Origin: Bacteroidota bacterium
GTDB taxonomy: Bacteria; Bacteroidota; Bacteroidia; Cytophagales; Cyclobacteriaceae
Reading direction: 5' to 3'
Length of the DNA: 41,764 nt
Assembly: GCA_024280115.1 (NCBI GenBank)
Contig: JAJRQT010000151.1
Location: 1 to 41,764, forward strand
Position 1 is the first letter of the stretch; the number at the start of each line of letters is the position of its first letter. Shown piece after piece: positions 34,962 through 41,764 of the stretch. The notes under the pieces are model-generated. The model was not told the origin of the DNA, ran no database searches, and was given only the letters and a program-made list of their open reading frames with translations. Made by a program: the position numbers and the translations under genes.

Positions 34962-35459
34962 CTATTGATTTAATTGATCATCTCCAATCAAATTTTTTAA
35001 GACATTAAAATCTTTATCCAATTTAAATAACCTGTTATAAAAATCAACCAACATCATTTGGCGATCCTCATATTCAGTCATTACTTCTTCAATAGCCTGA
35101 TTGACAAGAAATAGATTTTCAGGCGTAACAATCACTTCATCAAGTGCAATTACATCGGGCTTCATAAAAATTTTAATCCCGTGACGCTGTAATTCCGAAA
35201 GTTTTTGTTCAAAATTAGAATACCCGACATAGGACACGGTTAAAGATTTATCGGCATATTTCCATGGTATATTCAACGAGAATTCTCCATTTTCTCCGGA
35301 AATCGTACCGATGTCGGTACCTAGAATATATATATGACTATCCTTCATGGGTAATTGATTTTCTCCATCAAACACTTTTCCATTCAAGTCAATAAATCCC
35401 TGGCTGAATATGACTGCGGGAAGAATAAATAATCCGACTAAAAAGCTAATATTTTTCAT
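34962..35459 (-). CDS. Exported carboxypeptidase-regulatory-like domain protein, probably truncated
   Basis: The 165-residue product has a signal peptide (MKNISFLVGLFILPAVIFSQ) and a carboxypeptidase-regulatory-like beta domain at about 24-112 (LNGKVFDGENQLPMKDSHIY; LTVSYVGYSN; ALDEVIVTP). After that, NQAIEEVMTEYEDRQMMLVDFYNRLF is the beginning of a longer helical/beta region normally found in Bacteroidota outer-membrane proteins of this type. The frame stops only about 25 residues later (NLIGDDQLNQ). Such proteins are usually several hundred residues long, so the C-terminus appears lost; the DNA beyond the stop leads into octamer repeats. It may be a pseudogene or a short functional version. 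Confidence 0.6.
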   Translation of the reverse strand: MKNISFLVGLFILPAVIFSQGFIDLNGKVFDGENQLPMKDSHIYILGTDIGTISGENGEFSLNIPWKYADKSLTVSYVGYSNFEQKLSELQRHGIKIFMKPDVIALDEVIVTPENLFLVNQAIEEVMTEYEDRQMMLVDFYNRLFKLDKDFNVLKNLIGDDQLNQ

Positions 35460-36150
35460 TTTGTTGCTGTTTTGGTTGAAAACTGATATTGGTTAAAATC
35501 AAAATTCATTGGATCCAACTTTTGTACACTTAGTAGAAAATCAGGTAGAAAGTAACCCAATTTGTTTGGTGAATGATTTGTTGAAAAAAAACACGTCTCT
35601 TTTTATCGAGTTATCTTTAATTCGTTTACAGGCGATTAACAAAAGGATGTCTCGTCAAAGCCCCATCATCCTTGTTTGCAATGAGGATGAAAATGGGAAT
35701 GCCTTTGCTGTGCTATATTAACACACTGCTCTTTCGAATGTGCAATCCGAGAACCCACCCTGGAATTTCATTCGTACTCAGAGTCTTATTCTTTGGACTC
35801 TGAGCTTCAACTTAGGATTTATATTGAATTATTTCCTCAGTCTCTCGAAAGGTCTGCCGAAGGAGGAGACACTGAGCAATTGGTATAGTTGGGCAAATCT
35901 CCGAGTCCTTTTCGAGTGACTCTGAGCGGGTTATAGACATTGCAATTCAAAGGAAGATGAGGCGCAAGTCATGCTAGCGTGCCGTACCCGTTACCGGAAG
36001 ACTCGAGTCAACCACAGCACTAATACCATTGACTTAAGCGTATTTTTTAATTTCCTCTCCCTTCACCCTCTCCTGAGAGGGACAATAGGAGCTTAAGTCA
36101 ATAGCATTACCCCCACCAGTACCCAGCATCAAGTACCCAGCACCCAACAA
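35460..36150. other. Repeat-rich intergenic region
   Basis: This 691-base region holds several inverted repeats and no gene I would defend. A 70-codon frame at 35509-35721 lacks any recognisable domain. CTCAGAGTC (35777-35785) and GACTCTGAG (35796-35804) form a 9-bp hairpin. A related GAGTC...GACTC pair occurs near 35905-35925. A larger element at 36022-36110 is listed separately. Confidence 0.45.
36022..36110. repeat. 89-bp inverted-repeat element with 19-bp imperfect ends
   Basis: The left end reads TAATACCATTGACTTAAGC and the right end, reverse-complemented, TAATGCTATTGACTTAAGC: 17 of 19 bases match. The interior holds CCTCTC/GAGAGG hairpin sequence (CCCTCTCCTGAGAGGG). The size and ends suggest a small MITE or REP-like element; I could not find a target duplication or a second copy in the window. 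Confidence 0.5.
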
Positions 36151-38409
36151 TCACTTTCCCCAAATAAATGTATAGGTGTATTTCAACAGAATGGAGTTGG
36201 CTTCGCTCCGGGGCAGTTCAGGGAGTTCACGATTCAGGTGTGAGTTGTATTCTCCATTATAAACAAGATAAAGGTCATTTCCTTCCTTTGGATTGTACCT
36301 GAAACGAATATTGTTTATGCCAAACTTCTCATCGCTGCTGTACTGAAAAAACATAAGCAATGACAGTTTTGTCGTAAAGGTAAAATCCGTTTTCAGGCGG
36401 GCGATATGCGCCTTGTAATGCTGATTTCTTTCATTTACATCTACCTGGCTATATTGATAGTTCAGACCAAACTTCACGCTCGAAGATGGCCTCATAGTCA
36501 ACTCTGCAGGGCCAAAAGTGACAATGGTGCCATCGAAATATTGTCCGGCTGTAACCTGAGCCTTCAAACCAAATAATTTATTGGTAGGTGTTTGAATACT
36601 GGCTTCTATATTTGTATAGTTATATTCCCCAGTTTCAAAAAAGACATCGTCTGAGAGCTCAAAAATTTCATCGAGATTATCATAAGACTGCATCAGGGCG
36701 AAACGGGCACGGTACCCGTTTTTCATTGACAGGGAATAACTGAGGGAGCTTTTAAAAATATCCGTCACCATGTCATAGTTTCTTTTATTCAACCATACCC
36801 ACATTCCAATTTCCTGGCTCAACATTTTAATATCAGGCTGACTGTACACCCATCCATAGCCCACGGAAGCAAACGCCCTTGAATAATCTTCCATCAACTC
36901 AAACCCCATTTGAGGATCGTAGTATTGACCTGCCCGGGAGAGTTTAAGGTCATAATTTAAACCGACATTTGAACGGTTTTTCCAGTTGAAATAAAATTTA
37001 CCGTGATTAAGAAAATTATTACTATAGCTAAGGTCGCTATCAAAAGTATGTGTATAATTAGCTGTTATATAATCATTTTTGAAAGGATTGTAGATAAGGT
37101 CCATGGCGGTATTTATATTGTAATTGCCATTGATATCGATCTTGCTGGTAACCATGCCTCCCGCATAACTGCGCTCATTAAATACTTGCCTTCTGGCTCT
37201 CAATACACCGAAGTTTGTAGATTCAATTTTTTCGACATAATCTTCATCACTATTGTAATAATTATGATCGGCTGTTTGCATATCCATGAAACCAAGATCC
37301 CATTTCCCGGCTCGTCCATTTAACCGTGCTCCGCCATAGATCGGGACAATATCATCTTCATAAATCCCAATTCTGCGGCTGTAAAACAATTGATCCAGAT
37401 AGCCTGTCTTAATGGTAAAAATACTGGATCGCTCCAGGAAGAACTGTCTTTTCTCCGGAAAGAACAGTGAAAACCTGGTTAGGTTAACTACCTGGTCATC
37501 AACCTCAACCTGGGCAAAATCGGTATTTAAAGTCAAATCCATAGTAAGGTTACTGGTAAGGGCATACTTTAAATCCAGGCCGGCAGTCAACTTAGGATCA
37601 TTGACCATTTTATACCCTGAATTTGATTCGTTAAGTTCACTTTTTTGTTCAATACCTGTCAGAACATAGGGCGTAACATAAACCGGATTCGATCTTTTCA
37701 AGCCCACAAATTCAATCTTTTGGGCCTGTGAGGGTTTCCATACACCAAGCATTCCAAAATCATTGGTGACAAGGGGAAAAACGTGCCATTCCTGTTTGCT
37801 GATTATTGTTCGCCAGACTGACATTCCCATAATTACCCTACCATCCTTTTCCTGGAAACGAAGGCTTGATAGTGGAATTTTCATTTCAATATGTAGAATG
37901 TCACCCATAATTGCAGTTTTAACATCCCAAAATGTATTCCAATTCCGGTTAAATGGCAGCGTCCCTATGTTAACCTGAGCATCATTTGCCATTGAAAAGT
38001 CTGAACGCATTCCGGTAGGATTCGTTTCAAAGCAAAGTGCATTTTCATTGTCGTTAAAGGTGTCGAGTAAAATGCCAAAATTGTCACTCCCTCCATCTAT
38101 TCCATCACGTTTTTTTGTAGATGCCTTAATAGTAGCTCCATTTGAATAATGCAAACGCCCCCCAAAGTAAATATATTGATCATCGAAGGTGATAAAAATT
38201 TCAGATATCTCAGTAGTTTTATCGCCATGATTAGGTATGAACATCTGCATGGGCAAAAGGGTAGCATTGTCCCAGAGCGCCTCGTTGCAAACACCGTCAA
38301 ACTCCAAAACTTCAGAGGTCCTTTGGATTTTGAACAATTCATCATTCTCCTTCCCCATTGCAAAAGACATGGAAATCCACAAAATCGAAAGAATAAAAAG
38401 TAACCTCAT
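36151..38409 (-). CDS. DUF5916 protein with N-terminal CBM9-like domain
   Basis: The 752-residue protein has a signal peptide (about 1-19) and a carbohydrate-binding family 9-like beta-sandwich at about 25-215 (GVCNEALWDNATLL; IFITFDDQYIYFGGRLH; LHIEMKIPLSSLRF). A long DUF5916 beta-barrel-like region follows, with its signature around DLTLNTDFAQVEVDDQVVNL and RFSLFFPEKRQFFLER (about 300-335). It ends in alternating aromatic strands consistent with an outer-membrane barrel. The family is widespread in Bacteroidota and near peptidases or glycan enzymes, but its function is not established. It is divergent from the sialidase-like gene at 38599, with 189 bases between starts. Confidence 0.9.
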   Translation of the reverse strand: MRLLFILSILWISMSFAMGKENDELFKIQRTSEVLEFDGVCNEALWDNATLLPMQMFIPNHGDKTTEISEIFITFDDQYIYFGGRLHYSNGATIKASTKKRDGIDGGSDNFGILLDTFNDNENALCFETNPTGMRSDFSMANDAQVNIGTLPFNRNWNTFWDVKTAIMGDILHIEMKIPLSSLRFQEKDGRVIMGMSVWRTIISKQEWHVFPLVTNDFGMLGVWKPSQAQKIEFVGLKRSNPVYVTPYVLTGIEQKSELNESNSGYKMVNDPKLTAGLDLKYALTSNLTMDLTLNTDFAQVEVDDQVVNLTRFSLFFPEKRQFFLERSSIFTIKTGYLDQLFYSRRIGIYEDDIVPIYGGARLNGRAGKWDLGFMDMQTADHNYYNSDEDYVEKIESTNFGVLRARRQVFNERSYAGGMVTSKIDINGNYNINTAMDLIYNPFKNDYITANYTHTFDSDLSYSNNFLNHGKFYFNWKNRSNVGLNYDLKLSRAGQYYDPQMGFELMEDYSRAFASVGYGWVYSQPDIKMLSQEIGMWVWLNKRNYDMVTDIFKSSLSYSLSMKNGYRARFALMQSYDNLDEIFELSDDVFFETGEYNYTNIEASIQTPTNKLFGLKAQVTAGQYFDGTIVTFGPAELTMRPSSSVKFGLNYQYSQVDVNERNQHYKAHIARLKTDFTFTTKLSLLMFFQYSSDEKFGINNIRFRYNPKEGNDLYLVYNGEYNSHLNRELPELPRSEANSILLKYTYTFIWGK

Positions 38410-38598
38410 TTTTAAAGACTAAAAAATTAGTAGTAATCCCGCGTAAAGGTAATTATTAAATGGGAACATTTATAACCTAATTTAAGCGATTCATGAAGCC
38501 GATAGGCACTTCCCCAATCATTTTGGAATAGCATACTATTCATAGATTATTTAAATTCGGCAGGTAAAGCAATAACATCACTTTAAAATTCTGAAAAT

Positions 38599-39675
38599 AT
38601 GATAAAACCTCTCAAATATTTGATCATAGCAGCATTCATTATTTTTTCATTTTTACTTGATTTTCAAATTGTTAATGCACAACTTCCCGAAGTAAGTACC
38701 GTTTTCGTAAAACGTATTTTTTACAATGGAGAGCACAATGCTTTCACTGATTTAGTCCGTTTTAAAGACAAATACTACCTTGCATTCAGGAGTTGTCCCG
38801 AAGGACACGGTGTGAGCGAAAAGGCTTATGTTATAATACTCTCAAGTAAGGACGCGGAAACATGGGAAATCGTGAACCGTTTTCATGTAGAAAACCGCGA
38901 TACCCGTGATCCTCACTTTCTGAAATTCAAGGATAAATTGTTTGTTTACACCGGCACCTGGTATAGTAAGAGTGACACGATAAAACCTCAGAAATTCAAT
39001 ATCAATCAGCACCTTGGGTATGCTGTCTGGACAGAGGATGGCAAAATCTGGAGCAAACCAACCATGCTTGAGGGAACCTACGGACATTATATATGGCGAG
39101 CTGCAGCGCTCGGGGATAAAGCATATTTATGTGCACGGCGCAAACATGATTTTATGGAATTGGATGACGAAACCAAAAAAAATAGCATCCTGGAAGCTGC
39201 CATGTTGGAAAGCGAGGATGGTTTGATCTGGAGGAAAAAGGCTTTATTCATTGAGCATAATGGCGATGAAACCGCTTTTCAATTTGAAACAGACGGTCTT
39301 GTAACAGCTATCGCAAGACGAGGAGGAGACAATGCCACACTTTGTATTTCAAAATCTCCATATACAAGCTGGAAACGTACAGATCTTGGCAGGTATATCG
39401 GAGGACCTTTGCTTGCAAAATGGGGGACCCGGTATATTGTCGGTGGCCGTCAGCGAAGAGAAAGTGGTAATGTCACTACCTTGTACTGGCTCCATGATGA
39501 GCAATTACATGAATTTATAACCTTTCCATGCGGAGGGGATAATTCCTATCCGGGATTCGTAGAACTCAACTCCCGGCAAGCGCTTATTTCATATTATTCG
39601 TCACACGAAAAAGATGAAAATGGCAATACCATAACTGCTATATACCTTGCAAAGATTGAGATTACGGATAATTAG
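38599..39675 (+). CDS. Exported sialidase-like beta-propeller protein
   Basis: The 358-residue protein has a signal peptide cleaved after about Ala27 (IVNAQ). The rest is beta-rich with Asp-box-like repeats: LSSKDAETW at 81-89, WTEDGKIW at 144-151 and ESEDGLIW at 204-211. These repeats are typical of six-bladed sialidase or BNR propellers. An Arg-rich site with NRDTRDPHF (99-107) and AFRSC (62-66) could form part of the active pocket. Whether it is a true exo-alpha-sialidase or another propeller glycosidase/lyase cannot be told. The next gene, 168 bases downstream on the same strand, is a GH20 hexosaminidase, so breakdown of an amino-sugar-containing glycan is a reasonable joint role. Confidence 0.75.
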   Translation: MIKPLKYLIIAAFIIFSFLLDFQIVNAQLPEVSTVFVKRIFYNGEHNAFTDLVRFKDKYYLAFRSCPEGHGVSEKAYVIILSSKDAETWEIVNRFHVENRDTRDPHFLKFKDKLFVYTGTWYSKSDTIKPQKFNINQHLGYAVWTEDGKIWSKPTMLEGTYGHYIWRAAALGDKAYLCARRKHDFMELDDETKKNSILEAAMLESEDGLIWRKKALFIEHNGDETAFQFETDGLVTAIARRGGDNATLCISKSPYTSWKRTDLGRYIGGPLLAKWGTRYIVGGRQRRESGNVTTLYWLHDEQLHEFITFPCGGDNSYPGFVELNSRQALISYYSSHEKDENGNTITAIYLAKIEITDN

Positions 39676-39843
39676 AATTAGAGCTAATTTTACTATTTGA
39701 AAGGTTTATAATTCTGTGCATAAAATTAGAAATTCTTGTTTTTTTGAGAAAAATAAACAGCCCTGATCAGTGAAATTTATCTGCCAAAAATCAAAAATCC
39801 TTTTTACCTTCGCAGTATTATACTTTTACTTAAAATTAAAACA

Positions 39844-41394
39844 ATGATTTTTAAACTGAATTCAATGTTGATTTTATCAGCCGTATTATTTTCATGTACA
39901 CCAAGGACGCCTATGGATTTGCTGAAAGAGTCCATTATTCCAAAACCGGCATCAGTTACAGCAACCAACAGTTCATTTGTGCTTTCTGAAAAGACGGCCA
40001 TCTATTACCAGCAATCTTCTGAGGATTTAAGTTTTTCCGGCCAATATCTTGCTGATATTTTAAATCCATCGACAGGTTTTAATATTCGGGCTGAAGCAAC
40101 AGGACAAAATCCTGGAAAAGGAAGTATTTATCTAACGCTATCAGATGATAAATCCGAACTGGAAAAAGAAGGATATGAGCTGACCATCACAGAAGATCTA
40201 ATAACAATTACAGCACAAAATCCGGCTGGGATTTTCTATGGAATTCAAACACTCCGGCAACTGTTACCGGCAAAGATCGAATCCTCTTCGGTTCAGGAAG
40301 GGCCCTGGCTAATCGCTACTGGTTCCATCATCGACAAACCTGAATATGAATACAGGGGAGCAATGCTGGATGTTTCCAGGCATTTTTTTAAAGCAGAGGA
40401 TGTAAAACAATTTATTGATATGTTGGCGGCTTTTAAACTAAACGCCTTGCATCTGCATCTTTCTGATGACCAGGGATGGCGGATCGAAATAAAATCCTGG
40501 CCCAACCTGACTACTCATGGCGGGAGTACAAAAGTGGATGGCGGAGAAGGAGGTTTCTACACTCAGGAGCAGTATAAAGATATTGTCAAATATGCTAAGG
40601 AACGATTTATAATCATAATACCGGAAATAGATATGCCCGGACATACCAATGCGGCACTGGCATCATACGCAGAACTAAATTGCGACGGTAAGGCCCGGGA
40701 GCTATATACGGGTATAGAAGTTGGGTTCAGTACCTTATGTACAGATAGTGAAATTACTTACCAGTTTATTGATGATGTAGTCAGAGAATTGGCAGAACTC
40801 AATCCGGGGCCATACATTCACATCGGTGGCGATGAATCTCATGTTACCCCAATGGAAGACTATATTCCCTTCATTAACCGGGTGCAGAAAATTGTAACAA
40901 AATACGACAAAAAAGTGCTGGGGTGGGATGAAATCGCTCATGCAAGTCTCGAACCCAATGCAACAGTACAATATTGGTCAAAAGCAGAAAATGCTACAAA
41001 AGCCGTGGAGCAAGGAGCAAAAGTATTGATGTCGCCTGCCACAAAAACATATCTCGATATGCAATATGACTCCACTACACGCTGGGGGCAACATTGGGCA
41101 GCATATATTGAGGTGGATGCAGCATATTCCTGGGATCCGGCATCACTGGTTCCCGGAATTGGGAAAGATAATATTTTAGGAGTTGAATCTGCCTTGTGGA
41201 CCGAAACGATCACCAATCTGGATGAACTTGAATATATGGTTTTCCCAAGGATAGTCGGACATGCAGAAATCGGCTGGACAAAGGCGTCTGATCGAAACTG
41301 GGATGAGTATAAAGTTCGCCTGGGAAATCAAAGCAAAAGATTTAAAGCCATGAGGATTAACTACTATCCCTCAAAACTTGTTCCATGGAAGTAA
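39844..41394 (+). CDS. GH20 beta-N-acetylhexosaminidase, lipoprotein
   Basis: The 516-residue enzyme has a lipobox-like end to its signal peptide (VLFSC, Cys18), so it is probably anchored in a membrane facing the periplasm or surface. A GH20b-like domain (about 30-160) precedes the TIM barrel (165-505), which starts with RGAMLDVSRHFF at 171-182 and includes LHLHLSDDQGWRIEI and PEIDMPGHTNAA. The catalytic Asp330-Glu331 pair lies in HIGGDESH; the Asp orients the substrate 2-acetamido group and the Glu is the acid/base. It removes terminal GlcNAc or GalNAc from chitooligosaccharides, glycoconjugates or peptidoglycan fragments. It is followed by a clear terminator. Confidence 0.95.
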   Translation: MIFKLNSMLILSAVLFSCTPRTPMDLLKESIIPKPASVTATNSSFVLSEKTAIYYQQSSEDLSFSGQYLADILNPSTGFNIRAEATGQNPGKGSIYLTLSDDKSELEKEGYELTITEDLITITAQNPAGIFYGIQTLRQLLPAKIESSSVQEGPWLIATGSIIDKPEYEYRGAMLDVSRHFFKAEDVKQFIDMLAAFKLNALHLHLSDDQGWRIEIKSWPNLTTHGGSTKVDGGEGGFYTQEQYKDIVKYAKERFIIIIPEIDMPGHTNAALASYAELNCDGKARELYTGIEVGFSTLCTDSEITYQFIDDVVRELAELNPGPYIHIGGDESHVTPMEDYIPFINRVQKIVTKYDKKVLGWDEIAHASLEPNATVQYWSKAENATKAVEQGAKVLMSPATKTYLDMQYDSTTRWGQHWAAYIEVDAAYSWDPASLVPGIGKDNILGVESALWTETITNLDELEYMVFPRIVGHAEIGWTKASDRNWDEYKVRLGNQSKRFKAMRINYYPSKLVPWK

Positions 41395-41414
41395 TGCAGT
41401 AAATCAGATTTTAT

Positions 41415-41443
41415 AAAGCCTCCTGAAAACACGAGGCTTTTTT
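41415..41443 (+). terminator. Rho-independent terminator of the GH20 gene
   Basis: Arms AAAGCCTC (41415-41422) and GAGGCTTT (41433-41440) surround a 10-base loop and are followed by further T residues. It lies 21 bases after the GH20 stop and before the convergent gene on the minus strand, for which it could also serve. Confidence 0.85.
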
Positions 41444-41472
41444 AATTAATCTCTGATTGGTTAACGATAATG

Positions 41473-41764
41473 TCACATCCATTTTTTGATTTTCCTAAGC
41501 ATCATTTTCTCGCGAAATCCAGCGGGAATAAAAGACAGAAGTCTATATAACAAGCTGACATTGACATAATACGTTTTCCCCGGGTTTAAAATTGAAAGCG
41601 CTTCACAAACTACCTTTGCAACTTCGGATGGATCCCTGGTGGTTTTCTTTAATATTTTTGGCTTAATAGACAAAAAGGAGGCTGAAACCTCTGTAAGTTT
41701 CTGATATTCATAGCTTTGCATCAAATGAAAGCTTATGAATAAAAAAAGTGTGTTTTTTGCAAAA
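41473..41764 (-). CDS. C-terminal part of a probable short-chain dehydrogenase (incomplete at window edge)
   Basis: The minus-strand frame stays open from the window end to a stop at 41473, so the gene continues beyond the window; an internal ATG at 41721 is not necessarily its start. The readable part contains KKTTRDPSEVAKVVCEALSI followed by KTYYVNVSLLYRLLSFIP and a basic C-terminus. That matches the tail of short-chain dehydrogenases, where (D/S)PEEVA precedes a helix and a final hydrophobic segment. The Rossmann and YxxxK motifs are outside the window, so this assignment is tentative. Confidence 0.5.
   Translation of the reverse strand, partial: FAKNTLFLFISFHLMQSYEYQKLTEVSASFLSIKPKILKKTTRDPSEVAKVVCEALSILNPGKTYYVNVSLLYRLLSFIPAGFREKMMLRKIKKWM

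Noticed and set aside
35509..35721. 70-codon frame in the repeat-rich gap
   Set aside because: No domain, no leader and no neighbour support; composition is compatible with chance. I leave it as non-coding.

Overview
The window looks like chromosomal DNA from a Bacteroidota species, probably a free-living environmental member of the Cytophagales/Saprospirales type. The grounds are low G+C, no Shine-Dalgarno-like sequences before most starts, a TonB-dependent receptor with a carboxypeptidase-regulatory N-terminal domain, DUF5916 and DUF2911 proteins, a TPR protein with a LuxR-like C-terminal helix-turn-helix, and GMC oxidoreductase paired with a gluconate-dehydrogenase subunit 3-like protein. 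I saw no tRNA, rRNA, CRISPR array or transposase gene. The species is inference.

Layout. 1-9.7 kb holds a TPR/LuxR-type regulator, a divergent S9 peptidase, a MaoC-like hydratase plus MFS transporter pair, a small membrane protein, and a translationally coupled pair of NhaC-family transporter and PLP-dependent Cys/Met enzyme. 9.7-11.6 kb is a decayed stretch: a hydrogenase-maturation-protease remnant, an 8-bp tandem repeat array, a secreted zincin-like protein and a strong hairpin. 11.6-34.5 kb is dominated by an expanded family of single-pass membrane sensors. All share a TolB-N-like (COG5616-type) plus TPR extracytoplasmic part. Two carry an AraC-type DNA-binding domain on the cytoplasmic side and four carry a class III nucleotide cyclase domain; one of the four cyclase genes is frameshifted. 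Interspersed are a three-helix PycTM-like (DUF5706) membrane protein, a GMC oxidoreductase with its small subunit, a TonB-dependent receptor, a DUF2911/TPR protein and a cysteine-rich ferredoxin. 34.5-41.8 kb holds a truncated carboxypeptidase-regulatory protein, repeat-rich intergenic DNA, a DUF5916 outer-membrane-type protein, a sialidase-like propeller protein, a GH20 beta-hexosaminidase with a clear terminator, and the end of a probable short-chain dehydrogenase.

How it fits together. The striking part is the sensor family. The same sensory half is joined to two unrelated output halves (AraC helix-turn-helix or nucleotide cyclase), and one gene (13703-15622) is visibly a mosaic: its N-terminal half nearly matches its left neighbour, its C-terminal half nearly matches the frameshifted cyclase gene 4 kb away. 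The cyclase genes carry copied leader sequences. Two more leader copies are orphans that run into decayed gene starts; one of these is interrupted by a 204-bp MITE-like insertion whose empty site survives in the window. The cluster therefore appears to be amplifying, recombining and decaying. A PycTM-like protein, a family known as effectors of cyclic-pyrimidine (Pycsar) defence, lies between the AraC-type and cyclase-type members; a functional link is possible but unproven.
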